Positions 1 through 5,417 of a DNA stretch of 5,515 nt are shown here, in pieces. Positions within the stretch are counted from its first letter, which is position 1. Each line of letters starts with the position of its first letter. The notes under the pieces were generated by a model that was given only the letters and a program-made list of their open reading frames with translations, was not told the origin of the DNA and did not search any database. A program made the position numbers and the translations under genes. This DNA is from Chloroflexota bacterium (lineage in GTDB: Bacteria > Chloroflexota > Dehalococcoidia > UBA3495), in NCBI GenBank assembly GCA_022576105.1, contig JACZRM010000136.1, positions 1-5,515 of the forward strand. The letters run 5' to 3'.

Positions 1-1
1 A

Positions 2-235
2 CCCGAAGACGACCTGGATATTTTGAACTCGGCCGACGACGATGATGAAGATGACGCCGATTACATCAGCGCGGTCTTGACTTGGGATGAAGACGGGGAG
101 CGGGAGATTGCGGTAGACTTGGGCCTGTCCGACGAAGGACTGTACCTTCAGATCAACGGCATCGACGTTCGGCCCGAGCGCGAAGCCCTGGAGCAGGCGC
201 TGGTGGAAGCTTTCCGGGAAGAGTTACAAGTTTAG
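2..235 (+). CDS. C-terminal part of an unidentified acidic protein (5' end outside the window)
   Basis: The reading frame is open from base 2 to a TAG at 233-235, so at least 77 codons are visible and the gene most likely starts upstream. A TTG at 23 is a possible internal start, but it has no good SD sequence. The visible part begins with a very acidic, low-complexity run of Asp and Glu (roughly bases 32-60). It then becomes a compact, ordinary-looking domain with alternating hydrophobic residues (VLTWDEDGEREIAV, EGLYLQINGIDV) and ends in a probable helix (EALEQALVEAFREEL). This suggests a flexible acidic linker followed by a small alpha/beta C-terminal domain. I do not recognise the family. 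It ends 27 bp before the purE start and may be cotranscribed with it, but no function can be inferred from position alone. Confidence 0.6.
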   Translation, partial: PEDDLDILNSADDDDEDDADYISAVLTWDEDGEREIAVDLGLSDEGLYLQINGIDVRPEREALEQALVEAFREELQV

Positions 236-248
236 GCGCCTATTTAAT

Positions 249-254
249 AAGGAG
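249..254 (+). promoter_or_regulatory. Ribosome binding site of purE (decides the start)
   Basis: AAGGAG lies 8 nt before the GTG at 263. An in-frame GTG at 254 overlaps this motif and is therefore unlikely to be the start. Confidence 0.75.
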
Positions 255-262
255 TGGATGTT

Positions 263-721
263 GTGCCGCTAGTGGGTGTTGTCATGGGAAGCGCCTCTGA
301 CGAACCGGTGGTTCAGGGGACCGTAGAGACGCTGGAACTGCTAAAAGTAGACTATGAAGTCCGGGTCATGTCGGCGCACCGCACCCCGGAGCGGGTGCAG
401 GAGTACGCCCAGCAGGCCCGAGATCGGGGCATTCAGGTGCTGATTGCCGCCGCCGGTGGATCGGCGGCCTTGGGCGGTGTGTTGGCCTCTTGGACCACAA
501 TCCCGGTCATTGGAATCCCGCTGTCCTCCAGCGAACTGAACGGCATGGATTCTCTGCTGGCCACCGCGCAGATGCCCCCGGGTATTCCGGTGGCCTGCAT
601 GGCGGTCGGTTCATGGGGGGCACGCAACGCCGCCTTCTTCGCCGCGGAGATTTTGGGCTTGCAGCATCCAGAAATTCGACAGGCTTATGAAGACTACCGA
701 AAGCAACTTCGGGCGAGCTAA
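263..721 (+). CDS. purE: PurE, N5-carboxyaminoimidazole ribonucleotide mutase (or AIR carboxylase)
   Basis: A cytoplasmic purine-pathway enzyme that produces CAIR, the substrate of PurC. From the GTG at 263 it is 152 aa, a normal length for bacterial PurE. Seen in the sequence: the phosphate-binding GSASD at residues 9-13, SAHRTP at 37-42 with the catalytic His39 (equivalent to E. coli His45), and the C-terminal stretch SLLATAQMPPGIPVACMAVG typical of class I PurE. The oddity is in the loop that normally reads GGAAHLPG. Here it is GGSAALGG (residues 65-72), so the His equivalent to E. coli His75 is Ala69 and the Pro is Gly71. The sequence on both sides stays conserved and in frame, so this is a real-looking substitution and not a frameshift. 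SAHR is class I-like, and no purK is seen in the window, so whether the substrate is N5-CAIR or AIR plus CO2 is open. The next gene follows 16 bp later. Confidence 0.93.
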   Translation: MPLVGVVMGSASDEPVVQGTVETLELLKVDYEVRVMSAHRTPERVQEYAQQARDRGIQVLIAAAGGSAALGGVLASWTTIPVIGIPLSSSELNGMDSLLATAQMPPGIPVACMAVGSWGARNAAFFAAEILGLQHPEIRQAYEDYRKQLRAS

Positions 722-724
722 CTT

Positions 725-730
725 GGGGAG
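725..730 (+). promoter_or_regulatory. Ribosome binding site of the HAD phosphatase (decides the start)
   Basis: GGGGAG lies 7 nt before a TTG at 738. It favours that start over the ATG at 687, which overlaps the end of purE by 35 bp and has no clear SD sequence. Confidence 0.6.
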
Positions 731-737
731 CGTTAAA

Positions 738-1430
738 TTGGGCGGCGTTGGCCTGCGCCCGGCAGTCTTGACCGATTTTGACGATACCGCCGCCGAGCAT
801 AACGTGGCGGAGTTGCTGTTGCAGGAGTTTGGCGACCCCACCTGGCAGGATGTGCGGACCAGGTTTCGGGCCGGTGAGATTACGTTGAAGGAGTACCAGG
901 AAATCACCTTCCGCAATATTCTGGCCGACCGGGAAACCATGCAGGATTATGTTAAAAAACAGGCCAATCTGCGGCCCCACTTCGGAGCAATGTTGAGCCA
1001 TTGCCAGCAGCGAGATATTCCCGTGGCGGTGGTGAGTCAGGGCCTGGACTTTTACATTGAGGCAGTGCTGGCAAAGGAAGGTTTCGGCCAGGTTCCTGTA
1101 TATTCGGTGAACACAACCTTCAACCAGGACGGCATCAGTTACCATTACCGCCATGCCTATCCGGGCGAGGAGCACCGGGGCAATTCCAAAGGTCTCATCG
1201 TGGAACGATACCAACAGCTGGGTCATCACGTGATCTATATTGGGGACGGCCGCTCCGATTTTGAAGCGGCGGAACGGGCCGACATAGTGTTTGCCCACAA
1301 GGTATTGGCCGAGGAATGCCAGCGTCAGCAGATCCCCTTTCGGCCCTTTGTCGACTTTGGGGACGTGCTGGCTGCGTTGCGGGAATACCCGCTGAACGGG
1401 TCGCCTGAGTCTGATATACCGACCGGTTGA
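738..1430 (+). CDS. HAD-superfamily phosphatase, MtnX/phosphoserine phosphatase-like
   Basis: A probable soluble Mg-dependent phosphohydrolase of 230 aa if started at the TTG at 738. A longer 247-aa form from the ATG at 687 is possible, but its extra N-terminus carries no motif. All four HAD motifs are visible. Motif I is DFDDT with nucleophile Asp13 and acid/base Asp15. Motif II is VVSQG with Ser100, motif III is Lys151 in NSKG, and motif IV is GDGRSDFEAA with Asp170 and Asp174. The helical insert between motifs I and II (about residues 18-80) is a C1-type cap. The pattern is that of the HAD-IB group containing phosphoserine phosphatase and MtnX (2-hydroxy-3-keto-5-methylthiopentenyl-1-phosphate phosphatase). 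The substrate cannot be read from the sequence, so no gene symbol is given. The gene sits between purE and purB with short gaps, so it is probably cotranscribed. Methionine salvage genes are not seen here. Confidence 0.85.
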   Translation: MGGVGLRPAVLTDFDDTAAEHNVAELLLQEFGDPTWQDVRTRFRAGEITLKEYQEITFRNILADRETMQDYVKKQANLRPHFGAMLSHCQQRDIPVAVVSQGLDFYIEAVLAKEGFGQVPVYSVNTTFNQDGISYHYRHAYPGEEHRGNSKGLIVERYQQLGHHVIYIGDGRSDFEAAERADIVFAHKVLAEECQRQQIPFRPFVDFGDVLAALREYPLNGSPESDIPTG

Positions 1431-1458
1431 TATGTTTACCGAGAGATTCCTCAATACC

Positions 1459-1465
1459 AGGAGGG
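1459..1465 (+). promoter_or_regulatory. Ribosome binding site of purB (decides the start)
   Basis: AGGAGGG, a near-perfect SD sequence, lies 6 nt before the TTG at 1472. The frame is open further up to a TTG at 1427, but those residues are not PurB-like and would include the SD sequence itself. Confidence 0.85.
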
Positions 1466-1471
1466 AACAAT

Positions 1472-2782
1472 TTGATTGACCGGTATTCCCGACCCGCCAT
1501 GAAACGGGTCTGGTCTGACGAGAATAAGTATCAGAAATGGCTGGACGTTGAACTGGCGGTGGCCGAGGCTTGGACTGAAGAGGGCGTCATTCCGCCGGAC
1601 GACATGGCCAAGCTGCGAGCGGCGAAGTACAACCATCAACGGATGATGGAAATATTTGAGACGACCCAGCACGATGTCACCGCTTTTCTAACATCGATAA
1701 CCGAAGGGCTTGGACCGGAGGGCCGCTGGCTGCATCTGGGCATGACCTCGTCGGACATGCTGGACACCGCCCAGGCGCTGCAGATGGTGGAGGCCGGCGG
1801 GTTGCTGCTCACTGAGTTGGACGCCGCGATCCAAGCGCTGGAAACTCAAGCGGTCAAGTACAAAGACACCATCATGATGGGCCGCACCCACGGTATGCAC
1901 GCCGAACCGATAACTTTTGGGTTGAAGCTGGCCCTCTGGTGGGAGGAGTTGCGCCGGCAGCGCGCCCGCCTGGTGGACGCCTGCGAGAGCATCCGGGTGG
2001 GGAAGATTTCCGGAGCGGTGGGCACCCACGCCACTTTGCCGCCCTCGGTGGAGGACCGGGTCTGCCAGCGGTTGGGACTGCAAGTCGCCCCGGTATCCAA
2101 CCAGGTCATCCAGCGCGACCGGCACGCCCATTTCGTAACCACCCTGGCGTTGGTCGCGGCGTCATTGGAAAAATTCGCCACCGAAATCCGGGGCTTGCAG
2201 CGCACCGAAATCCATGAAGTGGAGGAGCCCTTCGGCTCCGGCCAGACCGGCTCATCCTCCATGCCCCACAAGCGCAACCCGGAACTGGCCGAGCGCATTT
2301 GCGGTCTGGCCCGTCTGATTCGAGGCCACAGCATCACCGCCCTGGAGAACGTGGCCCTCTGGGGTGAGCGGGACATCAGCCATTCATCTGCGGAGCGAAT
2401 CATCCTGCCCGATTCCTGTTTGGCCCTGGACTATATGCTCAGCATTTTTACGCGCATCATTAAGGACCTGCGGGTGCTCAGCGACCGGATGTGGGCCAAC
2501 GTGGAGAGCAGCCGGGGGTTGATCTTCAGCCAGCGCGCTATGCTGGCCCTGGTGGACAAGGGCCTGGCCCGGGAGGACGCCTACAAGGTGGTGCAGCGCA
2601 ATGCCATGCGGAGTTGGGATGAGAACCTGGACTTTAGAGACTTGCTGAAATCCGACGCGGAAGCTCAATCGTACCTTTCCAGGGAGGAGATGGAAGAGAT
2701 TTTCGACTACGATTACTACACCCGATTTATTGACGATACCTTCCAGCGGATCGGGCTGCTCAAGTCCAAAGTTTCCGCCTGA
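1472..2782 (+). CDS. purB: PurB, adenylosuccinate lyase
   Basis: Fumarase/aspartase-superfamily enzyme that acts twice in purine synthesis: SAICAR to AICAR plus fumarate, and adenylosuccinate to AMP plus fumarate. It is a cytoplasmic homotetramer in known members. From the TTG at 1472 it is 436 aa, close to the roughly 430 aa of the B. subtilis type. The N-terminus IDRYSRPAMKRVWSDENKYQ matches the family start. Other visible motifs are HDV at 67-69, HLGMTSSDMLDT at 88-99, GRTHGMHAEP at 137-146 with the catalytic His140, and the superfamily signature GSSSMPHKRNP at 260-270 with the flexible-loop catalytic serines. All key residues are present, so activity is expected. It starts 41 bp after the phosphatase gene, probably in the same transcript. 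A hairpin and repeat follow 43 bp after its stop codon, so this may be the end of the first transcription unit. Confidence 0.97.
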   Translation: MIDRYSRPAMKRVWSDENKYQKWLDVELAVAEAWTEEGVIPPDDMAKLRAAKYNHQRMMEIFETTQHDVTAFLTSITEGLGPEGRWLHLGMTSSDMLDTAQALQMVEAGGLLLTELDAAIQALETQAVKYKDTIMMGRTHGMHAEPITFGLKLALWWEELRRQRARLVDACESIRVGKISGAVGTHATLPPSVEDRVCQRLGLQVAPVSNQVIQRDRHAHFVTTLALVAASLEKFATEIRGLQRTEIHEVEEPFGSGQTGSSSMPHKRNPELAERICGLARLIRGHSITALENVALWGERDISHSSAERIILPDSCLALDYMLSIFTRIIKDLRVLSDRMWANVESSRGLIFSQRAMLALVDKGLAREDAYKVVQRNAMRSWDENLDFRDLLKSDAEAQSYLSREEMEEIFDYDYYTRFIDDTFQRIGLLKSKVSA

Positions 2783-2825
2783 TTGGGAGTCACGCTAGTA
2801 TGTAATCTACTGCGATTTCCCCCGG

Positions 2826-2850
2826 CCCCTCGCCCATTTTGGGAGAGGGG
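2826..2850 (+). terminator. Strong GC-rich hairpin after purB, possible terminator
   Basis: CCCCTC (2826-2831) pairs with GAGGGG (2845-2850), and CCCA (2833-2836) pairs with TGGG (2840-2843). One G/A mismatch interrupts the stem and the loop is TTT. No T-run follows, so it is not a standard intrinsic terminator. It overlaps the start of a dispersed repeat, so it may be simply part of that repeat. It could still protect the 3' end of purB mRNA or cause pausing. Confidence 0.4.
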
Positions 2851-2917
2851 TGGCCGAGTTGCAAACAAGGTCGGGGTGAGGGAGCAGGCCCCCGTCCCAA
2901 GTCTGTCGAACCATGAA
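2826..2917 (+). repeat. Composite dispersed repeat, copy 1
   Basis: The core at 2841-2883 (from GGGAGAGGGG through GGCCGAGTTGCAAAC to GTGAGGGA) matches the reverse complement of 5451-5492, with one substitution and one single-base gap over 43 positions. It is flanked on one side by the palindrome CCCATTTTGGG (2833-2843). On the other side is a degraded unit containing CTGTCGAA (2903-2910), which resembles the complement of the TTCGACAGGCTCAG unit beside copy 2. Thus the whole composite is shared, with the outer unit more decayed here. Repeats of this type are familiar from Dehalococcoidia-like Chloroflexota genomes. No coding capacity is credible. The remainder of the purB-purC gap (2918-3012) is AT-richer and shows no convincing promoter by eye. 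Confidence 0.85.
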
Positions 2918-3012
2918 CGTTGACGCAAATTCTATCCAAAAGGCAATTGTTCTGAATAAGACCCGCCAGTAAGTGTCCAAATCAAACGCAAATGACTTAT
3001 AGTTGAAGAAGT

Positions 3013-3915
3013 ATGTCCATGTATATTGAGACCAAACTGCCCAACTTTCTGCATCGAGGCAAGGTGCGCGATACCTACTCGATCGATGATAAAACCCTGC
3101 TGATGGTGGCCACTGACCGTATCTCGGCATTCGATGTGGTGTTGCCCACCGGTATCCCCAGCAAAGGCCGGGTCCTGAATCGCATCTCAGCGTTCTGGTT
3201 TGAAAAGACCCAGCACATCATCCCCAATCATCTGATCTGTCTAGCCGACGCGCCGGAAGCAAGCAGTAAATTCGGTGGCAGCGAGTTGATGGCCAGCCTG
3301 CCCTCGGACCTGGCGCCGCAGGCGATGATCGTCCACAAAGCCCAGCGAATCGATATGGAATGCATCGTGCGGGGGTATATTACCGGTTCGGCCTGGTCTG
3401 AGTACCGCCGTCAGGGCACGGTGTGGGGACTGCCCATGCCGGATGATATGCTGGAAGGCACGCCCTTCCCGGAGCCGCTGTTCACTCCAACCACCAAGGC
3501 CGAAGAAGGCCACGACCAGAACATGACTCCCCAAGAAGTTATCGATATGGTGGGTACCGACATGGCCCGCCAACTGGAGGAAGTCAGCATTGCGGTGTAC
3601 TCCTTCGCGGACCATTTTGCCAGGGAGAAGGGGATAATTCTGGCCGATACCAAGATGGAGTTCGGTCTGCTGGACGGGCAGTTGATCCTCATTGACGAGT
3701 TGCTGACTCCGGATTCCAGCCGTTTCTGGGATGCCAAAGGATATGAGCCGGGCAAGTCCCAGCCTAACTTTGACAAGCAGTATGTGCGTGACTATCTCAG
3801 CGACCAGGGCTGGAACCAGGAGCCGCCGGCCCCGGAGCTGCCTGATGATGTGGTGGCCAAGACCACGGAAAGATACATTGAAGCCTATCACCTCCTGACC
3901 GGGGAAAGACTCTAA
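3013..3915 (+). CDS. purC: PurC, phosphoribosylaminoimidazole-succinocarboxamide (SAICAR) synthase, long form
   Basis: Cytoplasmic ATP-dependent ligase that couples CAIR to L-aspartate to give SAICAR, the substrate of PurB. It is 300 aa from the ATG at 3013, or 298 aa from the ATG at 3019. The only SD-like sequence is GAAGAAG at 3005-3011, and its spacing fits the second ATG better. Both starts are possible. Seen motifs, numbered from 3013: RGKVRDTY at 15-22 in the nucleotide-binding region, DRISAFD at 35-41, the signature ECIVRGYITGSAWSEY at 116-131, FTPTTKAEEGHD at 157-168, DTKMEFG at 212-218, and IDELLTPDSSRFW at 227-239. The C-terminal extension with DKQYVRDYL and a GWNQEPPAPELP stretch marks the roughly 300-residue type also found in yeast, not the roughly 240-residue E. 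coli type. It is the only gene here with an ATG start. It is separated from purB by a repeat and followed by a long non-coding stretch, so it may be transcribed on its own. Confidence 0.97.
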   Translation: MSMYIETKLPNFLHRGKVRDTYSIDDKTLLMVATDRISAFDVVLPTGIPSKGRVLNRISAFWFEKTQHIIPNHLICLADAPEASSKFGGSELMASLPSDLAPQAMIVHKAQRIDMECIVRGYITGSAWSEYRRQGTVWGLPMPDDMLEGTPFPEPLFTPTTKAEEGHDQNMTPQEVIDMVGTDMARQLEEVSIAVYSFADHFAREKGIILADTKMEFGLLDGQLILIDELLTPDSSRFWDAKGYEPGKSQPNFDKQYVRDYLSDQGWNQEPPAPELPDDVVAKTTERYIEAYHLLTGERL

Positions 3916-4006
3916 CGGGTATTTGACCAGACTTTCCCCATACGAGCCTTGCCTCAAAGGGCCAATTGTGGTCTGTGATCAAGGTTAGGCGCCAATCTTT
4001 GGTGTT

Positions 4007-4027
4007 ACCCTGAGCGTAGAGAAGGGT
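4007..4027 (+). repeat. Short palindromic repeat unit downstream of purC
   Basis: ACCCT (4007-4011) and AGGGT (4023-4027) bracket GAGCGTAGAGA. This resembles the CCCTGAGCG-AGCGAAGGG type of short dispersed palindrome common in Dehalococcoidia-like genomes. It lies about 90 bp after the purC stop codon and has no T-run, so a terminator role is not supported. Confidence 0.5.
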
Positions 4028-4130
4028 CTAAAATCGAGTGAACAAGAATCTTCGCTGCTTCCAATCGAGGCAACGACCACCTTACGAACGTTAGGCGGAT
4101 ATACACAAATATAAGATCATGCGTGCACCC

Positions 4131-4310
4131 GTGGTTCGACAAGCCTGTCCCTTCGATAAACTCAGGGCAGGCTCTGAGCCTGCCGAAGGGCTCACTACGA
4201 ACGGACAATCCCGCTCATCCCGAGCCTGTCGAGGGCCTTTCCTGAGCCACTTCGACGAACTCAGAGCCTGCGCTAAGATTATCTAAGGGACCGGCTTGCC
4301 GAAGGGATGA
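4131..4310. repeat. Cluster of degenerate TTCGACAGGCTCAG-type repeats in both orientations
   Basis: At least four related units are seen. One is GGTTCGACAAGCCTGTC near 4133-4149. A large hairpin follows at 4149-4190, in which CCCTTCG (4149-4155) pairs with CGAAGGG (4184-4190) and GCAGGCT (4167-4173) pairs with AGCCTGC (4177-4183) around a CTG loop; an 11-nt bulge sits on the left arm. A third unit is CCGCTCATCCCGAGCCTGTCGAGGG at 4211-4235. The fourth is CCACTTCGACGAACTCAGAGCCTG at 4247-4270, with CTGAG (4242-4246) facing CTCAG (4260-4264). A weak further unit is GGCTTGCCGAAGGG around 4293-4306. The units alternate in orientation and are partly decayed. Some read through as a short open frame on the minus strand, which I consider spurious. 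Confidence 0.8.
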
Positions 4311-4383
4311 GGGTGAAACTGCTGGGTGTTGGGCTGGAATCTTGAGTGACTGACTAAACGCTCTCTAAGAAACAAATTGAATC

Positions 4384-4388
4384 GGAGG
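4384..4388 (+). promoter_or_regulatory. Ribosome binding site of the DUF3105 gene (decides the start)
   Basis: GGAGG lies 6 nt before the TTG at 4395. The alternative in-frame TTG at 4377 lies upstream of this motif and has no SD sequence of its own. Confidence 0.75.
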
Positions 4389-4394
4389 AAAACC

Positions 4395-5075
4395 TTGCCT
4401 GAGTCAAGACGTAGGCGACGCCACGGCCGCCGTGTAGAGGGAGACCGCCGAGCGGGTACTTCTCTAGCCTCAGCCCGTCCGCGTCCCCGAAAGAACAGTT
4501 GGTTGTACATTGGAGCCTCTGGGTTGATCGCGGTGTTGGTGATCGCCGGATTTGTCGTGGGCAGCGCCGGAATTGGCAGCGGAAGATTGGGTGGCAACCG
4601 GACTGGCTCGGCCACCCAGTACGTAGATGGCATTGGGGTGCAGCACGACATTATGCGCACTCAGACCCATGTCAACGATGATCAAACGGTGGAGTACAAC
4701 TCTATACCGCCTACCTCCGGGGACCACTGGCGCAGGTGGTCAAATTGTGGGTTCTTTGAAGAGGAACTGGCCGACGAGCGAATAGTGCACAATTTGGAAC
4801 ATAGCAACATAGTTGTCAGCTACAACCTTAGCACTCCCCAGGAGATTGACCAATTGCGGGATGTGATGAAGGGCATTGGCCTGGCCAACGTAATCGGCGT
4901 GACCCGGGCTTACAGCAAGATAGAGCCCGGTACGGTCGCTCTGTCAGCGTGGGGCGTGTCCGATACTATGCAAGGTATCGACAAAGATCGCATTGAAGCA
5001 TTCTTCGACGCCTATGCCGGCACCCTGGGACCGGAAGGCAACATCACCTGTTTGAACTCGGGAGTCACGCCGTAG
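4395..5075 (+). CDS. DUF3105 family protein, N-terminally membrane-anchored
   Basis: A 226-aa protein of unknown function, started at the TTG at 4395. Residues 1-35 are very rich in Arg and would stay in the cytoplasm. About residues 36-58 form one hydrophobic membrane segment (WLYIGASGLIAVLVIAGFVV), which by the positive-inside rule places the rest outside. The outer domain carries the features I associate with DUF3105 (PF11303): IPPTSGDHW at 104-112 and VHNLEHSNIVVSYN at 131-144. The conserved His111, His132, Glu135 and His136 could bind a metal, which is inference. Two cysteines, Cys118 and Cys219, lie in the exported part and could form a disulfide. The gene ends 15 bp before the purS start, so the two are probably cotranscribed. 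Nothing in the family links it to purine synthesis, and the upstream repeats suggest that it could be a chance neighbour. Confidence 0.85.
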   Translation: MPESRRRRRHGRRVEGDRRAGTSLASARPRPRKNSWLYIGASGLIAVLVIAGFVVGSAGIGSGRLGGNRTGSATQYVDGIGVQHDIMRTQTHVNDDQTVEYNSIPPTSGDHWRRWSNCGFFEEELADERIVHNLEHSNIVVSYNLSTPQEIDQLRDVMKGIGLANVIGVTRAYSKIEPGTVALSAWGVSDTMQGIDKDRIEAFFDAYAGTLGPEGNITCLNSGVTP

Positions 5076-5080
5076 GTAGA

Positions 5081-5086
5081 GGGAGG
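5081..5086 (+). promoter_or_regulatory. Ribosome binding site of purS
   Basis: GGGAGG, preceded by AGA, lies 4 nt before the TTG at 5091. The spacing is slightly short but the match is strong, and no other start in the frame gives a full-length PurS. Confidence 0.65.
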
Positions 5087-5090
5087 CCAA

Positions 5091-5348
5091 TTGTTTCTCG
5101 CCAAGGTGTTCGTAACCCTGAAGCCTACGGTCAATGACCCCCAGGGGCTGACAGTGTTGGGCGGGCTGAAAACGCTGGGGTTTGCGTCGGTGGAAAGCGT
5201 CCGCCTGGGCAAATACCTGGAAGTGAAAATTAACGAGACCGACCGGACCAAGGCTGAGGCATTGGCCTCGGAGATGTGCCAGAAATTGCTGGCCAACCCG
5301 GTAATTGAAGAGTTCCGCTGCGAGTTGGAGGAGCTGGTCTCAGCGTAG
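5091..5348 (+). CDS. purS: PurS, small subunit of phosphoribosylformylglycinamidine (FGAM) synthase
   Basis: Small structural subunit that links the glutaminase PurQ to the synthetase PurL in the three-part FGAM synthase, the enzyme that converts FGAR, ATP and glutamine to FGAM in the cytoplasm. It is 85 aa from the TTG at 5091, normal for PurS (about 80-85 aa). Seen motifs are KVFVTLKPTVNDPQG at 5-19, LGGLKTLGF at 23-31, the VRLGKYLEV strand at 37-45, and the LLANPVIEEF helix-strand turn at 65-74. These follow the family pattern of beta-alpha-beta-beta-alpha-beta. purQ and purL normally follow, but here at least 167 bp of non-coding, repeat-bearing DNA comes after the stop. Its partners are therefore either beyond this gap or elsewhere in the genome. 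Confidence 0.95.
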   Translation: MFLAKVFVTLKPTVNDPQGLTVLGGLKTLGFASVESVRLGKYLEVKINETDRTKAEALASEMCQKLLANPVIEEFRCELEELVSA

Positions 5349-5417
5349 ATAGTTTCAACCAGAGTCCCCACATAATCAAATGGACCCGTCCCGGATAAGA
5401 ATCTTCTGGTGGGGCTT

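Larger units (their letters stand above)
3916..4394. other. Gene-free intergenic stretch between purC and the DUF3105 gene
   Basis: This 479-bp interval shows no credible coding sequence on either strand. Its middle and right part (4007-4310) is made of degenerate short palindromic repeats, listed separately. Bases 3916-4006 and 4028-4130 hold no recognisable element. Bases 4311-4383 form the leader of the next gene and carry no strong promoter match by eye. The region looks like an accumulation site of dispersed repeats between two functional units. Confidence 0.7.

Noticed and set aside
687..737. ATG at 687 as the start of the HAD phosphatase, overlapping purE by 35 bp
   Set aside because: The added 17 residues carry no motif and the ATG has no clear SD, while the TTG at 738 has GGGGAG at a good distance. 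The longer form remains possible.
507..1454. Long minus-strand frame of 315 codons opposite purE and the phosphatase
   Set aside because: It is antisense to two genes with clear family motifs. Its product is rich in Arg, Pro and His and looks like a shadow of GC-rich codons on the other strand.
2920..2960. Possible promoter upstream of purC (TTGACG at 2920-2925)
   Set aside because: The -35-like box is good, but no acceptable -10 box lies 16-18 bp downstream, so I do not call it.
2716..3130. Minus-strand open frames across the purB-purC gap (70 and 107 codons) with a TPTLFATRPPLSQNGRG-like stretch
   Set aside because: They are translations of the composite repeat and extend antisense into purB and purC. 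No gene-like composition was seen.
3241..3957. Minus-strand frame of 238 codons opposite purC
   Set aside because: It is a shadow of purC, which carries every expected SAICAR synthase motif.
3985..3993. TTAGGCGCC occurs both here and at 232-240 beside purE
   Set aside because: A 9-base match is too short to be meaningful, and the flanks are unrelated. The first copy also includes the stop codon of the upstream gene.
4005..4208. Minus-strand open frame of 67 codons with a PFGRLRACPEFIEG-like stretch
   Set aside because: This peptide is what the TTCGACAGGCTCAG-type repeats give when translated. It lies wholly in the repeat cluster and has no homology-like domain or SD support.
4131..4310. Repeat cluster considered as a CRISPR array
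   Set aside because: The units are degenerate, lie in alternating orientation and have no uniform spacers, and no cas genes are nearby.
4342..4369. Possible promoter for the DUF3105 gene (TTGAGT at 4342, TCTAAG at 4364)
   Set aside because: Each box matches only four of six consensus bases with a 16-bp spacer, which is expected by chance.
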